Below, piece by piece: positions 1 to 9,528 of a stretch of DNA of 64,000 nucleotides. The stretch lies in NCBI GenBank assembly GCA_963971575.1, contig OZ020623.1:18044980-18108979 (forward strand). The letters run 5' to 3'. This stretch comes from Liopterus haemorrhoidalis. Taxonomy: Eukaryota; Arthropoda; Insecta; Coleoptera; Dytiscidae. Position numbers and translations under genes: made by a program. How positions within the stretch are numbered: position 1 is the first letter of the stretch; each line of letters begins with the position of its first letter. The notes under the pieces were generated by a model, which was not told the DNA's origin, made no database searches, and saw only the letters and a list, made by a program, of their open reading frames with translations.

Positions 1-330
1 GATGTAGACGGAATATTTATGTTTGCTATTTGTTCTGAATTGCTTGTGTGAGTAGAAGATAAAGGTTTTTCCATATTTGTAGTCGATTGGTTTGAGTTTT
101 TTTATTGAGACATAATTGTTGGGCGAGATATCATTTTTATTTATGTTTGAAATTTAATTTTTTACCGCGCTAGTTATTTCTGGCGGAGTTCTCATATTTT
201 GATGATAATGTCCAAACCTGTGCACACTGCTTATGCAGTGACAGGTATCGACTGTCGACCGCTAGGTGTCGCTCAGTGGTCGATCTGGACGAGTCCGGCG
301 CGTGTGAAAGGTGTGAAATTTCAGTTTAAT
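1..330 (-). other. possible 5' end of a LINE (5' UTR and ORF1 start)
   Basis: On the minus strand an ATG at 74-72 opens a frame that runs off the window edge; it is rich in Ser, Thr and Asn, like the ORF1 start of the LINE whose ORF1 begins at 59,340. Upstream (75-330) is a moderately GC-richer stretch holding a 'actgcataag' motif that also occurs in the 5' UTR of that LINE. This is only a resemblance in composition and one short motif, so the call is tentative. Nothing coding is seen between 330 and 605. Confidence 0.3.
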
Positions 331-604
331 TTATAACTAATTTATGAATCAGTGTTGAAAATGTAGCTTGGATAATAATTTTAAAGGGTAAGTGAGAAAT
401 AGTTGATATGATGGGAGAAGATTAGAAAAAATATTTGAATTCCTACCTTAGAATATCTTTAAATAATTGTACACTAATTAACACGATATGCTAACTTCAG
501 ATCAATTTTTCTTCTATCCTACTTGTTTTAATTTTGCTTTTCTTCGAAAGGAATGTTTCTTCGTTCTAAATAAATTTACATTCATTTTTGATGTGAAGAG
601 AATA

Positions 605-960
605 ATAAGTGAAATATTTCAATATTTTAGTTTTAGGGTGTCCCCCCGTAAATACCTTAATATTCATCAAACTGAAAAAATGTAGAGAACAAATAATATT
701 TGTTTTCTTATAAACAACATTTATTGTATAGTTTTTTCTGTTAAGATAGTTCTGTTTATAAAGCAAATATTTAAAATTTTTTAGTACCAGTTTTTTTAAC
801 ACACAAGCACCTCCTAAGAAAGAAAATTTTGAGATACTATGCCTACATTTGAATCCTGGTTCTACTCTATTGCACCAAATTTCGTTAAAATACGTCCAGC
901 CGTTCTTAAAAACAGAAATAACCTCTAATTTTATTAATTACTATATTATTATACCTTATA
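605..960 (+). repeat. dispersed repeat, copy 1
   Basis: This stretch shares an ordered set of motifs with 34,670-34,985: 'ttttagggtgtcccccc.gtaa', a T-rich middle, 'ttttttagtac.agtttt', then a 'gcctaca/gctt gaat.ctggttcta' block ending in 'aaaatacgtccagccgtt'. The last block is of a kind common in insect repeats. The family is not identified and no coding sequence is visible. A G10 run at 1043-1055 follows, in AT-rich DNA that I cannot classify. Confidence 0.55.
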
Positions 961-1364
961 CCAAGTACCATAGGCCAAATACAAGTGATGACCTAAAAAA
1001 AAAGATCCACACTTCTAAAATACATTTTTATCCAAACAATGCTGGGGGGGGGGGGCTGATCAGTTTTTTGGAGGGCCCGGCCCCCCGTACCAGTATAAAA
1101 TTTCCTTAGGGATTTATTTATAATTTATTCAGTAGAACTGTCTTGAAATAAATATCTATTATGAATATAGTCAATAAAAATATTTAAAACATGCAACATC
1201 TATATTAATTTTGTATGCTAGTTTGAACTAAGCAGACATGTGACGTATTCCCTCTCACGCTCTGTTTGTTCAGAAGTAACGAGACAACCTTTACTTTAAT
1301 AATCTTGATGCTTGTCTTGATAAGTGAATAGCGGTCCTAGATTAAACGGAGGTATAAGTCATAG

Positions 1365-1470
1365 ATGTCGGGAGGAAGCCAGTCAGAGGAGCATAGCCAA
1401 CTCCTTTTCAACGTTCTATTCAACTACGGTGACGACCCGAAGGTCGACGTCACGTACGAGTACTTCCGGG
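1365..1470 (+). pseudogene. ORF 5' fragment of unknown family, interrupted by a hAT-like element
   Basis: An ATG at 1365 starts a GC-richer, clean frame beginning MSGGSQSEEHSQ and ending ...VTYEYFRV where the element at 1471 begins. After the element (7319 on) the same frame can continue as VVQTTDIM, a TGA, then VEEELPDGQPSPHRQ before another stop. Codon composition differs clearly from the AT-rich surroundings and the break coincides with a terminal inverted repeat, so this looks like a once longer ORF split by insertion. I do not recognise the family. It may be a host exon or the ORF of another mobile element. Confidence 0.35.
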
Positions 1471-2107
1471 TGGCAGTGTTGTAATAGATACATTTTAAAA
1501 AATATCTAGATACAGATACAGATACCTAAGAATAAAATATATCTAGATGCAGATACAGATACAGAATTATAAAACATATCTATACTCTATCTCCGAAAGA
1601 CTGATAGTAATATAATTTATTATTTGTAAAAAGTTATTGTATTATCACACAGAAGCGGTAAAACAAAAGCGACAAAATATGAATAGTTCGAAACGAAATA
1701 TTATTAAAAACAGCCGAGTGTGCCGCACATAGTATATGGGACTACGAACTAGGGTTAAACACAATAGGCCATAAAAATTTTACCATAAAATTTTGAGGAA
1801 AAATATGGTTACGGGGGTGTGTTTAATGATATGATAAATATGGTCACAGGCGTGCGTTTAGTAAAATGATAAATAGTAATATAGAAATACACAAAACCAA
1901 TTTAAACGTGTTTAAAATGTGCACGCCACTGGTAACTGCCTGAAAAAATGATTTATTACTATATACGATACATACCAATAAAATTTGTTACTAGATACAG
2001 CTAGATACTTTGGAAAAATTACTGAAAAATGAAAATAACATATAAAAACATAGTTGAAGGTAATGGGATTCGGACCAGTCAGAAAATAAAAACAAATTTA
2101 TTAACTT

Positions 2108-2148
2108 CGCTAACGTTTCGATTTATTTTAAATCTTCATCAGAGCTAC
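2108..2148 (-). ncRNA. hammerhead-like ribozyme motif, left PLE arm
   Basis: On the minus strand: CTGATGA (2143-2137), a 5-bp stem GATTT/AAATC, then GAAAC (2119-2115). This is the conserved hammerhead core order found in terminal repeats of Penelope-like elements. Stems I and III look weak, so self-cleavage is not certain. Confidence 0.55.
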
Positions 2149-2552
2149 AAAGATAAATAGAAATATACAATTATTAAATTGGTAGGTTTACATGTATAAA
2201 ATTATGATAGTGTTCAAATTTAACAAGTCAAGTAGTTAAAATAATCATTACAAAATTGTCGGAATTTAAAATATAACATAAAATAATTATTAAATAATAA
2301 AAACATATCAAATATGAGTTAAAGAATAAAAAACAATGTTAAATTTACAATACCTTAGTTAATAGTCACGAAATAAAATAACAGTTTTAAAATAAATGAA
2401 GAACACATCATATTGTCCGGTTATTGAACTCAGAGATAAGCAATTAATAAGCCACGTATGAATTTGAAAAAGGGTTTGAGGTGGTTGAAACAAGTAAGTA
2501 ACGCTATCTATTAATAAATTAGAAAATGATTATTAGGTGAAATATGTGAGAT

Positions 2553-2945
2553 TTAGAATTTTTTTAATATATTACAATAGATGGCGCTTATATTATCACA
2601 GTCGGTTTTAAAGTTAACTAATTTAGGGTTCTGAATTATATGTATACTCTCAGTAATCAACCTTTTACTGAGATTGTCTACTTTATCTAAGATTTTAGTT
2701 TGTTCAAAATTAAAATTGTGGTTAGTGGTGAAGTAATAGGTACTGAGTGCCGTGTTTTCTTTTTTATTTTTAAATTTATCCTGACAGCTATTTTTATGTT
2801 GATATACTCGGTTTTTAAGATATTGTTTAGTCTGTCCAACATAACCTAAATCACAACCTCCACAAGGGATGTGATAGACTACTGACGACATTTTATTAAA
2901 TTCAGTAGGTTGTTTAATTTTTGAGTGCAGTTGATTAATAGCCAT
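2553..2945 (-). pseudogene. GIY-YIG endonuclease domain of a Penelope-like element
   Basis: The 130-residue product holds a GIY-YIG core: VYHIPCGGCDLGYVGQT (residues about 23-39) with the two paired aromatic/glycine blocks, then R (KNRVYQHK) spaced as in the family, and a C-terminal alpha-helical part. In intact Penelope-like proteins this domain sits at the C terminus after the RT and nicks target DNA for target-primed reverse transcription. Only this last third is present; the annotated start is just the first Met in the open frame, inside the original polyprotein. It reads without stops, suggesting a fairly young truncated insertion. Confidence in the domain is high; function as a stand-alone protein is not expected. 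Confidence 0.8.
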
Positions 2946-3007
2946 AGTTGATTAAATCAATAGTTGATTAATACCAATTTAATAATTGTATATTTCTATT
3001 TATCTTT

Positions 3008-3050
3008 GTAGCTCTGATGAAGATTTAAAATAAATCGAAACGTTAGCGAA
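3008..3050 (+). ncRNA. hammerhead-like ribozyme motif, right PLE arm
   Basis: Plus-strand copy of the same core: CTGATGA at 3013-3019, stem-loop GATTT-AAAAT-AAATC, and GAAAC at 3037-3041, followed by a minimal CG-TTAG-CG stem III. All invariant core positions are kept. Confidence 0.55.
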
Positions 3051-3453
3051 GTTAATAAATTTGTTTTTATTTTCTGACTGGTCCGAATCCCATTACCTTC
3101 AACTATAACTACTAACTTACGGACGTAACTCATCTAATCATATAAAAACATTCAAGAAATTTATTTTTATTGAAATACATATATAATAGCTAACAATTAA
3201 CAATGCATTATAATAGGTATGTTCGATTTGCACCTTCGCGTTATACTGCTAAACGCTAGCAGTAAAACGCTGCAGTTAGCAGTTTACTACTAAAAACTGG
3301 TTACATACAGCGAGTTTAATTTTCTGTTCGATTTGTTTATACGTAAAGAATAAGAAGTACGTCTGACGTAAATGTTAAATGTCAGACAGATGTCAGATAA
3401 CCAGGTTAAGAATCTTTTTACGATTTGGTTCGGAGATTATCTTGTGTGTCGAA

Positions 3454-3769
3454 TAGGGTGACCAGACGTACTCTTTTTAAGAGTATTATACTCTTTTTTT
3501 GAGTAATAATTTCTATACTCTTATTTTTTATAAAAAAAACCTGAATATACTCTTTTTTGGTGGTCACTTGTTTTTATTACTTCTAGTTCAGAAGTGAGGA
3601 CCTTTTTTTTGCTCATCAGTTCTATTTTGGGAGTGAAGACCTTTTTTTTTGCTCGTCACTAGTATTTTTGAATGAGGACCTCTGTTTTTTGCTCATTATT
3701 TGAATTTTTGGAGTGTAACCTTTTTTTTTTAGTATACTCTGTTTCTGTGAAAAAAATCTGGTCAGCCTA
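3454..3769. mobile_element. hAT MITE (TAGGGTGACCAG family)
   Basis: Ends TAGGGTGACCAGAC and ...TCTGGTCAGCCTA are inverted; the exact 8-bp TSD gtgtcgaa lies at 3446-3453 and 3770-3777. The interior holds 'actcttttt' repeats and about three copies of a ~40-bp minisatellite ('gaagtgaggacctttttttt', 'gctcatcact..ttggatttt') also present in two other hAT MITEs of this window. Confidence 0.85.
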
Positions 3770-3803
3770 GTGTCGAAAGGGTGAAAAATATTAGATATAT
3801 TTA

Positions 3804-4001
3804 ATGGATCTTGAAATATTATCAAATTCAGAATCATCTGATTCAGATTTAGATTTTTCGAGTTCGGATGATGAAATTATGAACTGTATTTGCGAGGTTT
3901 ACAAAATGCCCCAGGATAGAAAAACTGAAAAATTTTGTAGAGACTATTCTCCCAGGATATTCAAAAAAAGAATTTGTAATACATCAAAGAATATAGTATA
4001 A
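3804..4001 (+). pseudogene. HARBI1-like transposase N-terminal remnant
   Basis: A 65-residue ORF with an acidic Ser/Asp-rich start (SNSESSDSDLDFSSSDDE) followed by F..DYSPRIFKKRICNTSKNIV. The second part resembles the conserved N-terminal 'Y..eeF..RFRLsk.tv' segment of HARBI1-type PIF/Harbinger transposases. It lies inside an element with Harbinger-type ends. No catalytic DDE part follows. The similarity is from memory of the family, so the call is moderate. Confidence 0.4.
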
Positions 4002-5538
4002 ATATCAAAACAAATATGCTAGCCATATTCCTGTCAAAAAGTCAAAAACAAAGTACCAACCATTTATTCTTTATCTATGGTACCAACTCAAAAAGGTAAA
4101 CAAACACAGCCGTAACAAATAATCCGCAAGAGAAGCAGCTGTAACTTTTTCTTAGTAGCGTCATAAACTGGCAGTAAATTACGACAAATCGAACAGATTT
4201 GCAGTTACTGCGAAACAAAACGAACAGATTTTTTTTAACGCGGTAGTAAACAGTAACTGCAAATGTGCAAATCGAACACACCTAATGAAACAAACAGTGC
4301 ATGTTAATTAGTATTTTACAGGCTGTTCAAAAATGACCGTGACGTCACAAAAAGCCTACTAAATTACAGTTAAACACCATTCTAGAGAATAATTTGTATT
4401 AAATAACGTATGTTCTAAGGCTATTCGAAACCTTAAGGCGGAACTAGATTTTGCAATTTAGTAACTTTTATAGTTTGATTCGAGCTTTTGACCGTTTTGG
4501 TTAAGCTTTGTAAATCACAAATCTACTTACAATAAACATTTTTAAGCTAAGGTTAGTATCAGTATAAAATGTCATTTTCAGTATATTTAAATTTTTGTGT
4601 CATTCTTAATACGAATTTCCCATTTATTTATTTTATTTGTTTTTAAAATATATAAAAATATGTCATATTTTTAATAATTGTCATTCGTTTCCACGATTTC
4701 ACTGTTGGAATTTTAAATTCTCACATACCAACGTGAAAAATGATAAATGAAATAACCCAAGCAAGGTCTTTTCTCGTGACAACCTAAAAGAACGAAATTC
4801 CCATTTAGTTTCGCCTAAAGGTTGCAACAGCCTGTAGTCATATGTACTAACGTATAAGACTAATGTTAGTCTTATTTATATGAAGCTATGTTCTTGTTAA
4901 GGGATGTTCCTTTCAATCAAATTTTAGCCCTAATTGTAGTGGAATTCTTGTAATGTCACGATCATTTTTGATCACTAATAAAAAAGTACTGATAAGAAAT
5001 ATGTGAATTTTGATATTCTATACAAATTTAATTTAAAGGCATATTTCAGTTCGGCCATCTGATGCTTACAAATTAAATTTACATGAAATATCAAAAAATA
5101 ATGCTTTTCTACATCCTTTAGGAAACGCACCTACTTACCTTATTGATTTCAATTAGGAAATGAACTTAATATCCACACTAGCATGGCCAGACCTTGGGTG
5201 AGGCGGACTAGACCCTGGCCACAAAAAAATTATCAAAGTGTACTTTAAATCTCTGGATACTTTTGAAGGGCCTTAATTTTGTCTTGCCCAAGGCCTTACA
5301 AAACCACGGTCCACTCCCAAACCACTTGTGTAGATATCATTTTTCATATGTTTTTAGTAAATTGGTCATCAATTATGATATCAACTTGGTATCACGGTAT
5401 AAAAATAAAGTAACAAGTAAAGTAACTGAAATACAGATACAAGATACTTAAATTTAAACATCTAGATACAGATACAGATACATATTTCAAAAAGTAGCTA
5501 ATATGTATCTAGATACTTGAAAAAGTATCTAGTTACTG

Positions 5539-7273
5539 CATTTGTTAAACATAACCAGTGGCTCAGCCAAGGGGGGCGGGGGGCGACGGGCCTGGGCCCC
5601 TCCCAGGACCAGCAGTTACTCGGCGCCCTCCGGATAGTTGAAGATAGAATTTGTTAACCACAACCAGTGGCGCAGCCAAGGGGGGGGACGGTCCTGGGCC
5701 CCTCCGAAGACCAGCAGTTACTCGGCGCCCTCCGGATAGTTGAAGATAGAATTTGTTAAACATAACCAGTGGCTCAGCCAAGGGGGGGGGGCGACGGGCC
5801 TGGGCCCCTCCCAGGACCAGCAGTTACTCGGCGCCCTCCGGATAGTTGAAGATTGAATTTGTTAACCACAACCAGTGGCGCAGCCAAGGGGGGGGACGGT
5901 CCTGGGCCCCTCCGAGGACCAGCAGTTACTCGGCGCCCTCCGGATAGTTGAAGATAGAATTTGTTAAACACAACCAGTTACTCAGCCAAGGGGGGGGGGG
6001 GGAGGGCGACGGGCCTGGGCCCCTCCCAGGACCAGCAGATTACACGGCGCTGCCTGGGGAGTTGAAGATAAAATTTAACCACAACAGTAGTTAATTTTTC
6101 AATTACTTCATTGTAAACAATATGGCATTTTCTTTTTTTTTTCGTGTAAATAAACATTTTTTTAAGATTGCCTACTCTTGATAAAGTGACATAATTATTG
6201 TTCAAGTGAAAATACATCACTTTCCAAATATGCTCCAACGAATTATATGAAAGGGAGCGTTGATCCTTTTTCCCCCTGACACATCGACTAAAATATTCGC
6301 CCAGTCAAATGATAAAACTGTTTTAAACAACTAATTACTCGATTCAGATAAGATAAAGTGGAAATCTGACTACGGTATAACCTTCAGAATGTTATTTTAA
6401 AATGACACCTCAAACGTGAAATAGATTAAAAATAGTAGAAATATAATAAAGAGAATAGTTTTGGAGACAATAGCGCTCTTAAAATCGGTATTTGGTTTTA
6501 TTTTGTAGATAAATGTGAATATCAATATCTTCTTAGGTATTTTTGAAATTATAATGTTTTACACACAAAAAGGACTGATATAAGTTGTACTGAACAACAG
6601 TGGCGTATTCAGATGGAGGTGGGGGGGGGGGGGCACAAGCATTATGTATTTTACAATAATAATAAGCTATATTTTATTATGATAAGTGTTGAAATTAACA
6701 GAAAATGCACATGTACATGTTATTTTTAGGTTTTCGTAGGTATAATCAAGAAATCCTTATTCCGTCACATGAGTCTGTTCGTTCTGTACAAGTTGTGGCC
6801 AAGCGGCTGATTTAGAGAACTGAACATAAGTAAGAGAAATATTGAGACTTCAAAAATATATCCCGCGAAAAATATAAATAAATATGTATTTATCGAAGAA
6901 AAAATCAAGTGAAAGTTTTAACAATTACATTTTTTTATCAACAAATAATGGAATTATTATTTGATATAAACATCAATATTCAACAGCAGGGTTGTCGAAC
7001 TGATTTGGGTCGCAGTCTATTTTACATACAAAATGATAAGCAGTGACGGAACTTTAAATATCCCGAAGGGTTTCTTGACATTTTTTTATAAACAGAAAAG
7101 GGGAAGAAAGTATATTTTACATTTTTAAATATATTTTTCCCCTAAATAAGCTCAAGTGATTTTGATTACCGCTTCAGGGGCCATAAAAAATAAGGTTCAG
7201 GGCCGTATGCGGCCCGCGTTCCCTCCAAATTTGATTCGGCCCTCCCCAAGACAAAATCTTGGCTGCGCCACTA
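5539..7273. mobile_element. hAT-like element with CAGTGGCNCAGCCAAG ends
   Basis: The right end CTTGGCTGCGCCACTA is the inverse of the CAGTGGCGCAGCCAAG motif that recurs at the left. An exact 8-mer agttactg lies at 5531-5538 and 7274-7281, consistent with a hAT TSD, although the outer element also has similar repeats. The left end shows about 16 extra bases before the first CAGTGG, as if tandem amplification had remodelled it. The right half has a 'ggccgtatgcggcccgcg' block as in the hAT at 14,499. No transposase remains. G-runs occur at 5985-6001 and 6622-6634. Confidence 0.55.
5553..6063 (+). repeat. ~105-bp tandem repeat, 5 units
   Basis: The motif cagccaag recurs at 5564, 5673, 5775, 5881 and 5983 (spacings 109, 102, 106, 102). 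Units alternate between an A type ('gcgacgggcctgggcccc') and a B type ('ggacggtcctgggcccc'), giving A-B-A-B-A, i.e. a dimeric higher-order unit near 210 bp. Strongly GC-rich in AT-rich surroundings. The reverse-strand Pro/Arg-rich frames across it are by-products. Confidence 0.85.
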
Positions 7274-7667
7274 AGTTACTGTATCTAGACACTCGTAACT
7301 AGATACATTACAACACTACTGGGTAGTCCAAACAACAGATATCATGTGAGTGGAAGAAGAACTCCCTGATGGGCAACCCTCACCACACAGGCAAGTCCAA
7401 GGAAATCTGACCAGCACGGGATAGCCGGGAGACTTCCCCAGTTATTGTTATTTGTTATTGTTTTTACAGAAAAGTTTTCGGATAAGATAATACAAAGGTT
7501 TTAAAGACTTTTATAAACGCTTATATGGGCTTATAAGGGCTTTAATTTTTATTATAATTTGATTAATAAAATAAAGTGATTTTTATTCGAAATTGCTTAG
7601 TTATTTAGCTATTTCTTCGTTCCTGGTGGGGGTCCAGTGATGGGCGCGTAGAATACATGATGTAGAA

Positions 7668-7922
7668 CAGTGGTCGGCAACACGGCACCCGCGGGCGCCC
7701 TGGTGCCCTCGGTGAGATTTTTATGCGCCCTCGCTATTGAGACACACACATATTGAGCCCAATATCCACATCGCATCTATTGGTGATTCGACCTGAGCGA
7801 TCAGCGCTAGATTAGACGACCTTGTGAACCACGAGTGTTTACATATTTTACGTTTTTATACGCCATCAATTACATTTGAATTTATATTGCGCCCTTATTG
7901 ACAAAAAGGTTGCCAACTCCTG
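7668..7922. mobile_element. hAT MITE (CAGTGGTCGGCAAC ends)
   Basis: CAGTGGTCGGCAAC at the left and GTTGCCAACTCCTG at the right form an imperfect TIR of a type common in hAT MITEs. A 'ggcacccgcgggcgccctggtgccc' like GC block follows the left end. No exact TSD is visible. Between 7319 and 7667 the GC-richer piece 7320-7440 may be the second half of the ORF described at 1365; the rest is featureless. Confidence 0.6.
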
Positions 7923-7932
7923 TAGTCTACAT

Positions 7933-8208
7933 CAGTGTTTCTCAACCAAAAATACACCGCGGACCAGTATAATATATAATTTTCTAATACGGACCACTAA
8001 TAATAATTGTTGGTTTATTTTTTGCAGGAAAACAAATACATTTATTTTATTTGTAGAAAATCACAGAAAGTTTACGGAAAATAAACAAAATATAAATTAT
8101 TTACATAAAAAATGTGCCTGAAAAATAAGAAAAAACTGCAAAAAACACATATAAAAACTTACGCGGACCACTAAAATTTTTGTGGGGACCACCTGTTGAG
8201 AAACACTG
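7933..8208. mobile_element. hAT MITE (CAGTGTTTCTCAACC ends)
   Basis: CAGTGTTTCTCAACC and its inverse GGT(T)GAGAAACACTG close the element, and the exact 8-bp TSD gtctacat lies at 7925-7932 and 8209-8216. Inner 'gcggaccact' motifs recur near both ends. The element begins directly after the preceding MITE. Confidence 0.9.
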
Positions 8209-8262
8209 GTCTACATTGTAGTCTAATAATAGATATACTAAAATAAAATTAAAAGTTAGCAG

Positions 8263-8374
8263 CAGTGGCGTAACAATGAAGCCGGGGGCCCGCCCGCAAA
8301 ATTCATTTTGGGGCCCATTGGTATCCATTATTAGAGGGCCCGCCCGCGTCTCGGGCCCAGTTGTTACGCCACTG
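8263..8374. mobile_element. 112-bp hAT MITE (CAGTGGCGTAACAA ends)
   Basis: CAGTGGCGTAACAA and its inverse TTGTTACGCCACTG are perfect 14-bp TIRs. The exact 8-bp TSD gttagcag is at 8255-8262 and 8375-8382. The interior has two 'ggcccgcccgc' blocks. From 8383 to 8650 I see only a short inverted 'gtctacg..cgtagac' motif. Confidence 0.92.
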
Positions 8375-8650
8375 GTTAGCAGTTGTTGTAATCAGGAAGG
8401 ATCAGGAAGCTGTTAAAAATATTAAATGTGAGTTCTTTACTTCTTCTTTTTCTACTTAAAACCGGCGGTATTTTATTTTTTAAACGTTACATAACCTCAT
8501 TTTTCATTATTCTACGTGTCTGCACTTCTCTACGCTGTCTACGGTAAATTTACACGTAGACATAAAAAATTCAAGTTTACGCGTAGACGCCCATCTCTGT
8601 GGGGGTCCCCCGCCAGAACCCAAAAATCCTCTTGTGTGCGCGCCTGAATC

Positions 8651-9528
8651 TATATACAGGGTGTTTGTTTGAAACGGGGCACCCCGAAAATCTCCTTTAT
8701 TTGTAAAGATACAAAAAATCTTTAGAACAAAAGTTAAACTAGACAAAAAGGCCCATCTAAAGGTTACTATAATAATTCTGAGGCACTTCCGGTTTCACCG
8801 GAAATGATGTCAACTTTTGATCTAGCATAGGGAATCGATAATTTTATATTTTTTTCCTAAAAGTACATTAAATTAGCTTTACAATGACACCAAAAAGTCA
8901 TATTTTTATGTTAACCATTTCAAAATGGCGACCATTTATTTACAAAATAATAATCAACATAAGTTTTACAAAGTTGAATGTAGCAAGCTATGAAAACAAT
9001 AAAAAAAGTATATATCTCTAAAATAAACTATTTGACTATTCAGAAGAAAAAAAACTATTACTTTTTACAATTATTTTACAAAAAAAAAAAATTACAAATG
9101 TTCGATCAAACCACCATTATTGTCCACATATTTTCTCATTCTTAATAAAAATTTTAAGATATTTTGTTTCTTTTTTATTGTTTTCAAAGCTTGCTACGTT
9201 CAACTTTGTAAAACTTATGTTGATTATTATTTTGTAAATAAATGGTCACCATTTTGAAATGGTTAACATGAAAATATGATTTTTTTGGTGTCATTGTAAA
9301 GCTAATTTAATGTACTTTTAGGAAAAATATATAAAATTATCGATTCCCTATGCTAAATCAAAAGTTGACATCATTTCCGGTGAAACCGGAAAGTGCCTCA
9401 GAATTCTTATAGTAACCTTTAGATGGGCCTTTTTGTCTAGTTTAACTTTTGTTCTAAAGATTTTTTGTATCTTTACAAATAAAGGAGATTTTCGGGGTGC
9501 CCCGTTTCAAACAAACACCCTGTATATA
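8651..9528. mobile_element. long-arm foldback DNA element (TATACAGGGTG ends)
   Basis: Arms of about 355 bp (8651-9008 and 9173-9528) are near-identical inverted copies, starting TATACAGGGTGTTTGTTTGA, separated by a ~165-bp AT-rich spacer. The arm ends are palindromic with TATA, which may be part of the target site. No protein is encoded. The arms differ at only a few sites (for example ggcgacc against ggtcacc inversions), so the insertion is recent or the arms are kept alike. The superfamily is not determined. Confidence 0.85.

Larger units (their letters stand above)
2052..3138 (-). mobile_element. Penelope-like element (5'-truncated, with inverted terminal repeats)
   Basis: Two arms of about 130 bp (2052-2190 and 2970-3105) are near-perfect inverted copies of each other. 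Between them on the minus strand is a GIY-YIG endonuclease ORF. The element is flanked by an exact 13-bp direct duplication, catataaaaacat, at 2039-2051 and 3139-3151. Inverted arms plus GIY-YIG are a hallmark of Penelope-like retroelements (their 'pseudo-LTRs'). The reverse transcriptase is missing, so this copy is dead. Each arm carries a hammerhead-like ribozyme motif. Confidence 0.85.
3216..4284. mobile_element. PIF/Harbinger-type non-autonomous element
   Basis: Left end TAGGTATGTTCGATTTGCAC and the reverse complement of the right end TAGGTGTGTTCGATTTGCAC match at 18 of 20 positions. Long inner arms continue with repeated 'gcagttactg/gcagttagc' motifs. The same TAGGTRYGTTCG type of end bounds the element at 14,356-16,867, which has a clean 3-bp TAA TSD and a HARBI1-like remnant; here the immediate flanks are less clear. 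A hAT MITE is inserted at 3454-3769. Confidence 0.6.
1471..7318. mobile_element. hAT-like non-autonomous element, heavily nested
   Basis: Left end CAGTGTTGTAATAGATAC and the reverse complement of the right end TAGTGTTGTAATGTATCT form a short TIR. The flanking 8-mers (ccgggtgg at 1463-1470, ctgggtag at 7319-7326) agree at 6 of 8 positions, compatible with an old hAT 8-bp TSD. Subterminal 'tatctagatacagatacagata' type repeats recur at 1503-1570, 1985-2010, 5395-5530 and 7285-7312 and tie the two halves together. Inside are a Penelope-like element, a Harbinger-type element and a second hAT. No transposase of its own is seen. Stretches not claimed by inner elements (1575-2038, 4285-5390) show no gene. 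Confidence 0.5.

Noticed and set aside
5563..5971. Pro/Arg-rich minus-strand ORFs
   Set aside because: Shadow of the GC-rich 105-bp tandem repeat; identical peptides recur with the repeat period.
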